From Stichopus chloronotus (Eukaryota > Echinodermata > Holothuroidea > Aspidochirotida > Stichopodidae): a stretch of DNA of 64,000 bases. The notes below the pieces were generated by a model. The model was not told where the DNA came from and did not search any database. It saw nothing but the letters and a program-made list of their open reading frames with translations. The position numbers and the translations under genes are program-made. Positions 10,279-24,224 of the stretch are shown in pieces (position 1 is the first letter of the stretch; each line of letters opens with the position of its first letter). The stretch spans positions 25,729,106 through 25,793,105 of the forward strand of contig CM037842.1 in NCBI GenBank assembly GCA_021234535.1. Direction: 5' to 3'.

Positions 10279-13100
10279 CGACAGCGTACCAGAATTATCA
10301 CTGCCAATGACATAATACTTAAAAAGTCCTCAATTTTTAATTCTACCTTAGTAAATCTTAAGAAGGAATTGTTCCTGTCTCACCCTGTCAGTCTTAGTCT
10401 TATTCATTGACCAGGAGGTGAACTTAATATCAGAATTTCATTTCATTTTCCTCACATTAGGCCACCCTAAGACATTAGGATCAATATTTTTGGTATCCAT
10501 CACCTCACCACTTCAGTCAACATTCTCCAGAGATTTTTTCTTTCTTTTTGTTTAATTGGTAACCAAGGAAACAGAATAAATTTGCCAAAATTGCCTAAAG
10601 GTGAATGCAATGTCTGATTTCATGAAAGTGGGATTTCAGGTCAATCATCAACACCAGTTTTGTGGGTTGTGAGGAAGCAGGGTCTAGGATTGGACTAGGA
10701 ATTGAGGTAGTTTTGGAATTGCATACCTGACAGTGTCTTTCAAAGTATGACTTGGCTGCTCATGCATTGTCCTTTTTTATTTCCTACCAAATTGATATGT
10801 TGCATGGTAGAACTTGAAATAATAGAGGGCAGTAGTTTGTTGTCCATAGAGGCTTTGTTGCCGGTGAAATAGCTGTCTTACCGTCACTCTGTCTTACCGT
10901 CACTCTGTCTTACCGTCAGTTCCATGAAGTCTCCATCTAATCTAGTGTGTGCCACATGAGCGAAGACTCGCATTTTAGAGCCAAAAAGCTCTTTGCGAGT
11001 TCATGTCCGATGTCCGAACTACTATCTGTGTGAGGGACGGAAAGCGGTAAAAGTGAAAAAAAAATAAAGGATTGCTTACTTTCTCAATGCAGGGATGGAT
11101 TTTTAATGGTTAAAAATATTAATATTTAGATTGAAAACGAGGAGGGGGGGGGAACAATCTTGCATTTATTACGATACTGTGCCAAGTAACTACAGGGCAG
11201 AGCTTAAAATCAGATTTCAGTTGCAAATCCATCTCACCTCTTCTCTTTTATGATGTTGGCATGTTGCTTTCATAATCAGCACCAACCCTCCCCCCCTCCA
11301 CCCCGTGCTTCTCTCTTGTCCTCTGTCCCTCTTCTTGATCTGAGTGACAGGTGATGAGAAGAAGAAGGTTGGTGAGATGTTGATTTTTACAAATGTACAT
11401 TTGTGTCCATTTGTTGCTTTGTTTCTCTGAAGCCAAATGTGATTGTGCCACCATTGGACCCCCTTCATGTAATCGAGGTGGTGGTAGCACTTCCAACATC
11501 CCCTACCCCCACGCCCTGTTTGCATTTCAGAGTGCTGTCGGTGAATGATCGGGGAAAGAGTAGGAAATCTTAAAAAGCCTTTGATACGTAACACCTTTAA
11601 ATAAATTGTCAGTCAGGGTTTTTCATCATGAAACCCTGCTTCTTACAGTACCTTGGGAATTGAGGGATTTAAATGAAGACGAGATGTGGAAATTTGTAAA
11701 TAGATTATATTTTGTTAGAAAACATTTTTCAGTACTTGGAGGAAGCCACAGTTGATGGTTGAACGTGACATTTGTTTGTATTTCAATTTTCATTCTTATG
11801 AATATGTACTCAGAATCTCCCTAATTTGTTTGTTTTTTTACCCATTACTTTTTGCACTTTGTTGGAAATTCAGAGGAAAGAACTTCGACAGCATGTACGT
11901 GGATTTGCCGCAGTTTATAGCTATAACACCCCTGATCAAGGTTGTCAAATTTGGGGACCAAATTTCTTTTTTTGTTTCTTCGCAAGAGTATGAAGCCGTG
12001 AATCTACAATAGAGACGAGCAAGGATGATGCAACTGTACAATGAGGAGCAATGGAGAAGGTGAAGGATAAATCTGAGGCAATTTCAGTGACAAGGGGAGG
12101 GGAATTGTATTGGCAATCATTTAAACAGATATCAGGTGACATGTGACTTGTCATCACATGACACATCATGTGACTTCCAATTATCAACAGATGTGCCTAC
12201 TTTGTGTAATGTTATGTAAGTAATTATACAGCTGCTTGAATTTTATTTTTTCTATTTTTCTTTTATTTTTTGGTCGCATTATGTGAGAGCAAGGGAAACA
12301 AGAAAACGATGCGGATTGGATTGCTGTAATGATTGGATCAAGGCTTTTTTTTTTCCTCTGAGAATTAAAATCTTCTGGTAGGGTGACTGGATCTTTACAC
12401 CACTTCAAAAAGTCTACTCTTGAGAAGTTTCTGAATCTCCCCCCCCCCCCATCTTTGCCATATTTTTTCCCCCTCCTTTTTCAGTCAATTTTAGGCCTTT
12501 GTAAATTGACTCACCAGCTTGTTGAATTGCTCCAATATGAATCAAATACTGCCTCACCCAAGATGGTCGGTAAAATTGGTAGGAGTCCATTTTCGTCTAA
12601 CGACCATTAAAATTGGAAGGGGAGGTCAGTAAACTGGTGAGTATGAAACCAATTGAAACTACATTTATCTTGGTCATCATGATAATCCTTAGTCCATAGA
12701 TTTAATCAGATAACATTCCATTTCTTGGTTTATTTTCTTGTGGTTTATTTTCTCGTGTTTTTTTTTACTAGTTTCATAACTTTTGAAAGATTCTCAAGGA
12801 GTTACAAGAAGGAGGGGGAGGGGTAAACAAAAGATGCAAGAAGTCGCTTACATAACAAGAGGTCATAAAATCACAGTATTTGTACCTTTGTCGTTTAACA
12901 CTACTGCTCTGTGTGGTCGGAGGGGGGGGGGGGGCGGATCCAGGAGTTCTGTTCGCTGGTGCCCTGGATTCAAGCATTGTGGGGCAAGAATCTTCCATCT
13001 GAAGGATTAACAGAAAGAAAATGGTGCCCTCAATCTCTTGCAGTGGGTACCTGTATCAAAACTGTGACGAAAAGAGCAAGAGTGCGATATCTGTAATAAA
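10279..13100 (+). other. Probable SORL1 3' UTR and downstream sequence
   Basis: No coding exon is seen after the SORL1 stop. AATAAA hexamers lie at 10575-10580, 11063-11068 and 13095-13100, so the transcript end is unresolved. Three tandem 16-bp copies of GTCTTACCGTCACTCT lie at about 10874-10920. A cluster of CATGTGA/TCACATG boxes lies at about 12140-12173. The extent of the UTR is inferred. Confidence 0.5.
10575..10580 (+). terminator. First AATAAA after the SORL1 stop (candidate poly(A) signal)
   Basis: An exact AATAAA about 300 bp after the stop codon. A longer transcript using 11063-11068 or 13095-13100 is equally possible from sequence alone. Confidence 0.35.
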
Positions 13101-13429
13101 ATATGAAAGGGACAATTGATTTCAACCTTGGGGCTTTATCTACGCCCATGCACCGTCTTCCCCGGATCCGTCACCGTCAAAGCAGGAGCAACTGGGAACA
13201 AGAAACAGGCACCTTAAAATTGATAAACATCGGGTTGTTGGTTCATGTGTGTTGATAGTTCTGTAGGGTCAAATGGTAATCATAACTGGTTTCGGTTGCA
13301 AGGTTGCACTACAGTCAAATTTCATGTGGGTAGACACAAGCCAGTTGGAGTGTTCAGGAAAAACTAGCTTGAACTGAGGCAAAGAACATTCTTATTTTGC
13401 TGCAAAAAATGAAATAAACAGTGACCCTG

Positions 13430-13830
13430 AGCCTCAACCTTACATACACACCTCACCTTCACCATATTTTTACATATTCCCCACCTTAACCTGTTTACCT
13501 ACTCCCCACCTTTACCTACACCCCACCTGTTCGTTACTCCCCCACTTTTGCTCACTTTCCCTACAATACTCCCAACCTTCACCTTTCTCCCAGGACCTTA
13601 CCCCCTGCACCTTATGCCCCTTCGCCTTACTCTCTGTATTCCCCCACCTTTGCTTACTTGCTACCCACACATACTCCCTACCTTCTCCTACTTCCCAATG
13701 CTCTTCACTCTGTGCCTTTCCAAACCATTTGTCACCTTCACCGTGTCGTCTGTGTTACCCACACCCTGTTTTCACCCAACCTTCATTTTCACCTATTCCT
13801 CCCTTATTTAGATTACCCTCTGCATCCATA
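13430..13830 (+). repeat. Pyrimidine-rich CCCCACCTTTACCTAC-type minisatellite
   Basis: About 400 bp of irregular reiteration of CTCCCCACCTT and ACCTACACCCC phrases. An open frame through it (13548-13811) is only a by-product of the composition. Confidence 0.7.
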
Positions 13831-16280
13831 ACCACAATTCAGATTTTAATCTCAGTGACAGCTCCCTGTAACTGAATGCAATTTGAATCATATGTATTAG
13901 TAATAAGTAGCTGAAATGGCTAAATGCATCTTTCCAACTTTCTTTCTGGTCTTGAAATGTTCCTTTAGCAGTACTTGTTTCTATTAATCAGCCATCACTT
14001 ACAGTTGGGACTTTTCAGTTAGAAGTGCTTTGTTCTTTCTTGTGGTAGGGGATATATTTGCCCTCAAACAAGGCTGTATGCTCAGTTACCCCGCCTTAAT
14101 GTTAATCGACCCAGTGTGAGATAATTTGACTTTGGTTGAGGGATTCTTTGTCTTCGGGTGATTACAAAAAGATTTATGCTTGAGAGAGTTAAGTTTTCAA
14201 TCTGCAGTAATACAAAAAGGATTTCATGTTTTGTTTTTTTTATTTTTTAAATGTATATATCACTTCAAACGGAATAACAGAAAAGTGTCTCAATGCGAAA
14301 AAAAGTAAGCTTAGAAGGTGGAAACTGTAAATACCTCCTTTGCTCGTTTGTTCTGTTGTGCAGGTAAACAATTTACCCTTCCATCCAAAATTGCAGACTT
14401 TATATAAATATATTTATATATTTACATACAAAATATACATTAATCTTTTTTTTTAACAAATTTGTTTTCGCTCATAAAAAATAACGCGCAAATGAAAAAA
14501 ATCCATGTAAATTTCCTGTGAAACAAAAAAGAGGCGCTGAAAAGACGGAAATTTTTAATCACATACAAGATGGAAAATGGTCATGAGGACATATACGTAT
14601 CACGTGATAGTGTCACGTGATATTTAGTTTTATCCCACACATTGTAGACGCTTATCTTGATCGAAAGACAAAAAAAGAACAAAGTATATAGGAATAAATG
14701 GTTGCTTTCTTTTATTTACTTTCATAAGTCGTGTAATCGTTACAAAGGTGGCAAAATAAATTATCCAAAAAATATGTCTGGTCCTTTCAAGGTTTTTTTT
14801 TTTTCATCTCAGAACACAAATACGTGAATCGTATGGTATTCAGTCCGGGTGAATAATGACGAGGATTCTACGCAACCCCTTGGCGCTCCACAACGACAAA
14901 TTTTAGGTTGCCAATTTACACTGGCCAGTAGACTCTGTTTAGGATTATTTTTCGACATTCACCTTTAAAGAGATTATCCTGCAAACATGGAACTTCACAG
15001 ATAATTGCCTTCCGCCATACATAAGAGGGGTAGGTACTGGGGGTGGTCTCCAAATGTCACAAGGCCCCCTCCTCCCGCACTCATGAAGGGTAAAAAGACT
15101 GATATTTTAAAATTATTTTTTGCAATGCTACTTATGCAAGAGCATTGCCCCACCCCCTTTCTCTCCAGTCATTGTTTACAGAATTAAAAGCATGGCAAAA
15201 CTGACAACATAAGTCCTGAAATAAGTTGAAACTATCCTCACAAACAATGGGCGAGCATCTTCTGTTTTTCGCACGAAACTGCTCCTAAACGTAACCCTAA
15301 TAAGGATCTCTGATTGACTACAGTTTTATTTGTGCCAATAATTTATTTCGTTTGAAGGAGTTTATTCGGGTGTATAGTATAATTATGAAATTTCCTAACA
15401 AAGCACTAGACAACGCGCACTCCCCGCTCCCCCACCGTTCATCCCGCCAATACACAAAGTGAATCTTTGGCACTATTCCAACTTGTTCAATCCGATTTTT
15501 ACTTCTAGTTGAAATCACAGTCTAGCCTACGTTGTTGTAAATTGTACAAACAGTCTTTGCCTCTTTTCCGGCTGTTGCAAAAGAACAACTAGTTCACTTT
15601 GACATTAAATATCCCAAGTCAACAACCAACCAAGCAGTTTAAAATGCTCCTTGGAAAATAGGTCTGTGAGGTGACATATCCATTTTTGAAGTGATTCTGT
15701 CAATAATTTTCTGTTGGTGGTGCTTCGCTCAGATTGTGTCAAAGGGCCGCTCACTGTAAATTGCCATGAGCGCTTAGCAGTGCACTCCGTTTTCCCCAAC
15801 CCCATGAATTTTGTTGAGGTCTGCTCATTTGTGTGCGAGGCCCAAAGACAAAGTTCTAGCTATACGCTACTTTCAAACATAGAATAACCTAATCAAAGAA
15901 TGAAGAGAATTGGTTCAGTTTTCATGTTCTCATGGTTTGTGCCGGTGAAAACTGCCAAAAAAAACTCCAATAATAGGCCTACTGGAGGACAATTTCCATC
16001 CAAGAAAACAGTAACAGCGCATTTTACTTTACGGAGTCTGTGAGAGGGCGATTTCCGGTGATCTGGGGTATGTATTTATTCAAAATTTTCAATTTTCTTC
16101 CCGTACCCCGGTTTTTCTAACCGTGTCTTATCCACCTGTGTCCCCCCCCCCCACACACACACACACCCTCTTTCGAAATGCATGGATCCGGGCCTCGAGA
16201 CAGCTTTATCAGTAATACAGCCTCAATGTCAAACATACTCTCATGGTTTGGCTATTTCGTTTCGTTTAGGATCGGATGTC
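13831..16280. other. Intergenic sequence, no gene seen
   Basis: AT-rich, with poly-A/T and TATATA stretches at 14400-14460. It contains the paired TCACGTGA boxes described separately. No exon, RNA gene or mobile-element protein was recognised. Confidence 0.5.
14600..14620. promoter_or_regulatory. Two palindromic TCACGTGA E-boxes
   Basis: Exact TCACGTGA octamers at 14600-14607 and 14613-14620, starts 13 bp apart. This octamer is the core of MiT/TFE (CLEAR) and USF sites. Any function here is inference. Confidence 0.35.
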
Positions 16281-16284
16281 TCCG

Positions 16285-16560
16285 CGTTTAAACATCTTTT
16301 TTTTTCCTTTTTTTTTAAGCATCAACAAAAGTGGAATACAAAAACAAAAGGTACTGGGCGTATAAGCACGGTGTAATGTGGTATGCACTGTTCGGGCGCG
16401 CATCCGCTTCTATTGTTGAAACATTTTTTTTTTCTTTTTCTTATTTTTTGTTGAAAGCATATCAACAAAAGTGGAAAACAAAAACGAAAGGTACTGGGCG
16501 TATAAACACGGTGTAATGTGGTACGCGCTGTTCGGGCGAGCATCCGCTGCTATTGTTAAG
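16285..16560 (+). repeat. 140-bp tandem duplication
   Basis: ATCAACAAAAGTGG recurs at 16321 and 16461. Both copies run through GGTACTGGGCGTATAA, CACGGTGTAATGTGGTA and CTGTTCGGGCG to GCATCCGCT.CTATTGTT. The T-rich spacer before each copy is also duplicated. Divergence is low, so the duplication is recent. Confidence 0.9.
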
Positions 16561-19500
16561 ACAGGAAGCATAGGCATAATTTCAAATGGGGAGGGTTCGT
16601 AAACATGGTACCTGGGAAGGGACCTGGGGATTTGCTGGACCAGAAATTACAAATTCTAGGAGCAACTAACAATCCTTTTTCGGGTTGATGCCCTCAATTG
16701 TGGGTGAGTTTCGTTAAATGAACCGAGTACCATAGGTCTAAGCAGTGCTGTTCGACATAAAGTTTTCAATAGGCCTAATGTTTGAAATGAAAAACAGTTT
16801 AAAACTGAAAAGAAAAAATGTTTAATTTGCTTCAAACTCGAGAGGATTTTATTGTCAGGCAAAATGGTGGGATGTCTGGGCTCTTTCCTTCAAGAGGAAA
16901 TTTGCAGATGTTTTGCTGAAGTTTAGTTTAAAAGGCAGTCAATCCTACCCCGGAATACATTTTCAGCTTACAGTAGCAAAATTCTCAATTGGTTTTGCTC
17001 CTTGAATGAGAGAATTCCAGACACGCAGAATAGTTAATTTTACACAGAATGCAAGAGGACCCATTGTTTGATTACACATGGGCTAATGACATTCTGCGAG
17101 ACGAAACGAAGCGAAACGAAACGAAATAGTCTGTCTGACCATTATTCTTTCGTGGTTGGCCATAACCTTTATCAATATTAAAGTAGCCTTGTACCTTAAG
17201 TCTAGAATAACAAGAAAATATATTTTACAGGATGAAAAATCAATTCTATTCACCCGACTCCCGTCTTTATAGCTTATTACAATGCTGAAATATAAAATGT
17301 TTAAAGATATTCAATTGCATAATGCTTTGTGATGTCCTTCTTGAGCAACTCACATTACCTGCTTTCGTTTCCCCTATTGAAATTAAAAATTGAAAAGTTA
17401 CTGTTTTCCCGCATTGCATGTTGTGTGGCGAAGGCTTTCATAGTAAAGTCACCCCGGCCATAACAGCCAGACAGTGATTGCATTTCATGACAAGGTGAAT
17501 GGCTTTTCAAAAAAAAAACCTCAAAGAAAGTAATATAAGTACAAAAATGACATCACAAGCCATTGCTCAATCCACCACTTAATTTGAACGGATAAACTTC
17601 AGTACTTTATATCTCAGCTTAGGAACGTCCTCTGTATGTGGGGGTTGGATCCCTTGAATTTCTTTTGCAAGCTTTGTCACATATATTCTTTTATTCTCTG
17701 ACCTAGGTACTTTTTATGTCACCACCCAATTTAACTATAGTTAACTCACCAATAGGTGTAGTTAGACTTACGAGCTTACTTACTTAGGCCTACTTACTAT
17801 TGTAAATATAATTCAATACCGTGCTTAGGGAAAAATTTGCTCCGTCAAGTAGCGGAGCGACTGTTAGCATCCGTGCGCACCCTGACCAGCCTCCATGTCA
17901 TGTCAGACACAGGCTCTCTGCATCCAATTTCTCTCAGCTAGAGAGACCCCTCGGTCAGTATTTGCTCCCTAAATGCTCTACTCAGGTCGCAGCCTGCATC
18001 TGTCAGGATTCCGAGCATATGGTAAGTCCTCCTAATTTTATCACTTACTCTAAAATGGGGACAACATTATAGTCCGAAATTTTCATTTTAAGTGATATAA
18101 AATATATTTATGGTGAAGTAGTAGGAGGAATGTCCCCTTGACCCCACCATTATCACCACCCCATAATAAGGCCCATGTTTATGATCATAAGTCAGTTTTA
18201 TGTTCCTTCAGGTCTCTTGACCGAATCGTTTATCCTAAATGTGACATTGAGCCAAGTCACTGGATACCAGATTAACTCCTGGTGTGTAATCATTTGAATT
18301 TACCCTTTCCTGAGGAAAATGTTTAATTGTTCTTTTAATTCACATAAGAATCGACGACTGTTCCACCCCAACTTTAGTTTGTTTGTTATACTTGGTGTAG
18401 TAAACCACGTAAACCTAATTGAGCCTAACCTGACGTTCCAAACTTTTAACCACATGAAACGGTGTTTATACGGCCACTGTTAAACTCGGCACGGCACACT
18501 CGGTACTAGGGAACAAAGGAGTGAAATGTTAGCAGAAAAGTGACAGGGACATTGTAATGAAAGTTCATTTTCTTATTATTTCCTATTTTTTTCTTACTTT
18601 AATATGTCACGTTACCTAACTTGACTCAAAGTTATAATTATAAAACTGGGCTGGCCTCACTATACACACAAAGGCCCATCTCAAAAGTTTAACGAATTTT
18701 CACAGACGGGATGCAATTAAATAGGTGGACTGTTCCCCTTTAATAAATGTAAAGATGTGCAGTCACGAAGACCATTCATTCAACATTCATTGGGTGAAAT
18801 TTGAGAAAAGGGACAAATCTTCTTGTACCTCCGTTGTGCACTTTTATGATAATTGTGTACAACATAAGACAATTCAACGAGTACGTGGATACTTTTCGTC
18901 CGGCGTCTGTTCATGATATCACCTCATTGCGTACGATGAAGAGATTTTCCCCTCTTCGTTGAACGGGTAGACCAATAGTGTTTCTAACCGACCAAAGTAA
19001 TCTGAAACGAGGCCTGACAAAGAGTGCATTATATCATGGAGGTGTTCCAAGATATAATTTAAAGGACGGAAAACTTTTCTCTCTTTTTTTACGACTTCCC
19101 AGAACGACGGACCATATTCTTCACATTACGAAGAAATATTGCTTGGTACATATCTGGAAGTACATCAAGACTGGGAAGCGGCAGAAATTTATATGAATCC
19201 CGGAAGTGGTGGATCTGTCTCGAAACCGTAACTCTTGCAGCACTATTAGAGAAAGTCAAGGTAGGCTACATTAGAAGTTACCTTATGCGTCTATACAGCT
19301 ATGTATCCAACAACAAATTTATCTTATAGGGGCTATTAAACCTGATAAAAGGTACCGAACTGACGACCAACGTTTGCTCAAGTCATTTTGTTAACTTGGT
19401 TCTACATGTTTTCGAAGATAAAAAACTGGTGTGAAAAATATCTTTCCTTAAAAAATAAGCAGTCGTCCCTACTTTTTTATGCAAAATCATCAAAATTTTG

Positions 19501-20230
19501 CAAATTCTTTCCTCGTTTCTCTTGCAAATATTTTTCATGTTGGTGCCGAAAGTCAGTACTGCATGAACAAGGTGTTTTGCTGAAAAATTATCAAATCAAC
19601 AAAAATGATATCACATTACGAAAAAGAGATAAAGCTAAATTAGCAGAGGGTTATACTAATTTAGTTTGGACGGCATTTCCCCTTTAAAGTTGACAAAGCC
19701 CAGAGAACAGGCCAACGTCGCCGTCGAAGGGGTTGGCGAAGAGTATAAAGGGTAAAATTCTAGGTACGCACGTTTTGACCAAAAAAGTGCCCTAATTACG
19801 AGTAATCTCATTTTTTCAAGACAGGTACAGCCCCCCCCCCCCTCCAATGAACATTGTATTTTCAAAGTGCCTTTTTAGATATTTACCTCTTTAAACTGTA
19901 GGAGGGTTGGGCCTGGTCTGTCGCAGCTGCCGAACATTGGATATCCAGAAAGTTTACTGCCTCAGTTTTTACTGTTTGTACAGATTTGAGAGGATGCGAA
20001 CAATTGTTTTCAATATTAAAACTTTTTCCTGGATTTACCCAGGATATGGTCAGCTGATTCCATAAGCTGTAGCTCAATATGACACCTTCAGTGAAAGCTA
20101 CTGATGCAATAAATAACTGGCGCTGTGACTTTTTTTATCTTTGTAGTCGTCATTCTTTGCTGTTTGCTTTCCTGGTATTCACCCTCTTTAGAAGAATGGA
20201 AAATGTGCTAAATGTAATGTGGTAAAGTCA
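16561..20230. other. Intergenic sequence, no gene seen
   Basis: No confident exon. A less AT-rich patch at 17821-18021 ends in ATATG followed by GTAAGTCC, which could be a donor, but no partner exon was found. TTTAA/CCCC phrases at 18736 and 19675 look like decayed MITE ends. Confidence 0.4.
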
Positions 20231-20390
20231 TTTCTCGAGAAGACCTATTTCTGCATGATAGAACATGTCCCTCTCGAGAAGGCATAAACTTACATGAAAT
20301 CATGAGAGGATGGCTGCATGAACTCGCCCCCCCCCCCCCCCCCCCCCCGTGCATATTCATAGGCTTGTACCGCGTGTGAATGGTTCATTA
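20231..20390 (+). repeat. Dispersed repeat, plus-strand copy (partner at 3335-3665)
   Basis: It shares CTCGAGAAGACCT, TTTCTGCATGATAGA, CTCTCGAGAAGG and ATCATGAGA in the same order as the reverse complement of 3541-3655. A 22-base poly(C) run (20327-20348) interrupts it. Confidence 0.65.
20327..20348 (+). repeat. 22-nt poly(C) homopolymer
   Basis: The longest of many C or G runs in the window. Others of at least 11 lie at 12439, 12922, 16142, 19831, 21904, 22679, 28051, 29818, 42056, 51617, 56751 and 63659. Confidence 0.95.
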
Positions 20391-23300
20391 TTTGCCACAA
20401 AAGTTTTACTGATGCTATTTAAAATGATATCGAGAAAACCTCTTTTGTTTTCTCATCTGAGTTACCTGAACTGCTTTTTTTTTTCACATGGCCGCTCATG
20501 AAGTCCAGGTACCCCGTTAAGTCCATTTTTGTGTGTACTTAGTTGGAGGGTAGTTTTTATTTCACATTTACGCTGGTCCTGTGCGGTTTTGAAATTACTA
20601 GGAAATTTGCCATGAAATTTCGTAATTGAATAAATTTAACTAATCTCTGTTGTTCAACTGCCATTGCATCTTTCGATAAATGCGGAGTATACACAATTAT
20701 ACACATTTTATTTTTTTTATTTTTTTATTTTTTGCTTCAAGTTGTTGTATCAAACGGCGTTCCATAATGGAAGGCCTTGGCAGCTACATTTACATTTCAA
20801 TCATTCTCAGTCCTTGCCCTCCTGCTCATATTATCGAGTCGTTTTAATATTTCGTGTTTTACATTATGCGTCTTTGCACTTTGTCTACAGTAAGTTAAGT
20901 CACCGGGGAATGTGATCTCGCATATAGTGTTACCATTGGCGCTAATACAGATAGCTCCATGACCATGAAAGTGTGAAATCACACGGCTCATCAAGGAGTC
21001 TCAGGCGGTAGTCCGGTGCTCACCATGAGGAAAGAATCGCCACACAGGTCCTCATGTTGTCCCTCATGGTCAATCGCACGTGTGGTATCTAGGCAATCAC
21101 ATATCGTAAATGAGGGCAAGTTAACGTTACGTGTTGTGATTTTATGAATTGTGCCTACGTTGTAGGGAACCGTGTGTAAGGTAACTCAAGCCGAGCGAGG
21201 TAGGTCTACCAGCTACAGAAACAATTTGTAGTTGAATCCACTAATGCAAATTATAGTGAAAAAAAAGTACGGTATGATATAGACTTTGCAAAGTCTTTCT
21301 CGACGAATGAATACCCCTCCTTTGATACATTCCTCACAATTTGAGCTGCAGCCTATACTTATACCCAACCGAGGATATGTACTCATCTAGTAATCGCGTT
21401 TTCCTATGATCGCCTCGCAAGGGCAGCGATCAATGAGGGGAGTAAACACTCTTTCCGGAAGAGCAGTACAGTCAATATATGGATGTTCCTTCAGAGGTGG
21501 TGGAACCAAGATTAGGAACAGACACTTTCCAGCCCAAGCAGACTCTGCACTGCGTCTAGGTATGAGAAGATAAATTTGCAGCTCGTGCTTCATGCACTTC
21601 GTTTTACGCAGGCTATAAGACATGTGCAGGATGAATGATAATATGATTTTCACACAAATATTTTGTGCAACAGCGAAAAAGTTTGACTCTTACGAGTTGT
21701 GCTGCCTCTCTGCTTCTGCCTGAATTGATTACATGCCTCACCAGACAGACGAACCCCAAATATTGTAATCAACATGCTGTGGTAATAACTGATTCAAGTG
21801 TTATCAAATTGGTGCAATTTTTGCAACCATATATACAAGGGCAACGATGCCCGGAAATGAGGGACTTTTTGAGCAGGAGGATGTAAAAATTCCCACCCCT
21901 CTTCCCCCCCCCCCCCACACACACACACATACAGAGAAGTATCAATTCAACCATACACCCCCATCAGCAGCTGAAGAGAGGGACAAACAGGTATTTATTG
22001 GAAAAGCACTTTGAACAGATTGTTGTGTGAAACCATCAAATACGATGAGATTCATAAAATGATAACTCTGGACCATGAATCCGCGTTCTGAAAATGCAAC
22101 TATCTTCAGTTCGGCTCCCCCCACATGCGTATGTTCAATTTGACGTCGCTGTAGCCTGTATGGTCGTTTGGTGTGTGTATTGGTACTCCCCTCCCGACCC
22201 CCTCCCCCCGGGCCTCACGGGTCACAGAGCAAATGTAAACCCGAACTCAAACATGCAGAATGGTGATCAGAAACAAGCCATCCGAAAAGGGTAAAAAGGT
22301 ATCTCAAAGTTAGACATGGTAGCTCTAAATTCATATAATGGCAGTGAACTTGACCCCTTCCCCCAAAAAACAAAGATTTACCAAGTGTTCCAAGAATAAA
22401 TTGAAGGGGATGCATGATCCTGATGATTCTTGTACAATGCATTTTGACCTATCTGATGTGTGTTACCATTTTTCATACATAGATTTCTTTTTTTTTTCTC
22501 ATTATTTGAGATATTGCAGGCATGAGATTCAATATATCAAGGCTGGGTCCATGAAGCTTAGAACACTTGGGCACATTAACTGTTTCTGGTCACCTGCGGC
22601 TTTCCCAGGCCTTTCAGGGGAAAGTTGTATGCCTCTATCAAAAGGCGAGACTGGATAAACTGGTCCTGCTCCTACACTCCCCCCCCCCCCCTCACCGCCA
22701 TTTGAAAAGCTATCGACGCCAATATTGTGTATGCAATATGTGTAGGCTATTGGGTGAGCAGTACATGCAATTTGTGTAGGCTATTGAGTGAGCATTACAT
22801 TCATGTTAGGCTGACTAGTTACTTATTTTATAACATATATCTTTGTTAAAATGTTGACGGTATGATGTAAATACACAACGTCACAGTTCTAACACGCACA
22901 AAAAACGACGATGAAAGCGCATACTTATTTTCTTCACCTAAAACCGAGTACAACAGATGCGTTAAAGATTTTACGGGAGTTTTCTAAAATCCTTCCGAAA
23001 TGATGCTTTTGTCATACTGAAGCCGGGATTTTCAGAAGAAAAATGTAACCGTTGTATGTTGTAATATGTTAAATGCAGAGTTCGATATTACACGAAACAT
23101 TAATGTAGCCAATCTGAGACGGGAATTTTTGTTTTTTATTGAATCATGTAATTTATTTTGTAATGATATTATTTAACATTTTTATTGATGTTTTGCACAT
23201 TACGGTATGACAATGATATTGGATTGACAAGAAAATCGTTCGAAATCGTGAGTAAACCGCGAATTGTAACAAGATTTGGTTTCAACTGACCTTAATTATC

Positions 23301-24224
23301 CGATTTCTGCCGCCACTCCAGTTAATTTTCATTGGAAGGCTAAATGTGCAATGACGCCGAGGTTCTTAAACTTGACTTTGAAAAGCTTAGTTCCCAAGGT
23401 TTAATTTAAAGGTGATATGAAACGAGCATGAGAGCATTACTTCATTAAGAACAGACAGATTAGATTAATTTATCGTATACTCTTAGTTGTTCTTTAAGAG
23501 AAGGTTTTCCTTCCACTTAACTTTAACAAGGACGGAACTTTAAAATATCTGGAAATGCGAGATTTGCTAAAGTGACCATGTGAAACCACTGTGGAAACTG
23601 CAAACATTAACGCTAATGCGCATTTAATTACATTTACATATACTGAATTAGTGATTACGACATTAGTACTCTCAGGAATAACCGCAGTTTTTAAAACGAA
23701 AACGTTGTACCTGACTTACATTTTAAGCTTGGTGAATTCGAATAGCGGAATACGTACATGCTTATGGAGCGAAAAAAAAATCATTGTGCTTTTTCAATCG
23801 AACTCTTCATTGGCACAAGGATTTCTAAACGTGGAACCCCAGGCGGAGCGGGTCAAACTCACCATCGGCAGAATTCTTCTCGAATCCCGACCCCTGATTG
23901 CTGACCAAAAACCTGAACAGCACAGGCGACGTTTAGTGGAAATTGAATAACTTGTCTGGTTTTGCTGTAATGGGATGCGGAGCAATCCGCGTTGGGTGTT
24001 TTTTGGGCATGCGGATCCTTTCCGCGTTTCTTCGGGTATACGGTATCTGCAGTCTATGCGCCAACTAAGCGTAGCTTAATACTGTTCCTTTTCTTTTGTT
24101 ACATGGATTTAAAACAGGGTTCTCTTTCGATTTGCGCGTTGTCACATGTGCCACAAAGAACTGGCTGTGCCTCTTGCAGTAAAAAAAAACTATAAAAACT
24201 TCCGTACTGTGGTCAATTTGTCCG
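20391..24224. other. Intergenic sequence, no gene seen
   Basis: No confident exon. There is a two-copy 34-bp direct repeat at 22731-22797. Around 23840 is a 16-18 nt likeness to SRP RNA, treated as chance. Confidence 0.4.

Noticed and set aside
17821..18021. Less AT-rich patch ending ATATG|GTAAGTCC, possible first exon
   Set aside because: No partner acceptor or downstream coding exon could be found on the + strand.
23835..23870. CGGAGCGGGTCAAACTC resembles the helix 8 region of SRP (7SL) RNA
   Set aside because: Only about 17 nt agree. The conserved GGAA tetraloop context and the downstream half do not follow, and no full SRP fold can be traced.
23591..23950. 119-codon + strand frame
   Set aside because: No domain, signal or splice context recognised. 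Length is within chance for this much sequence.
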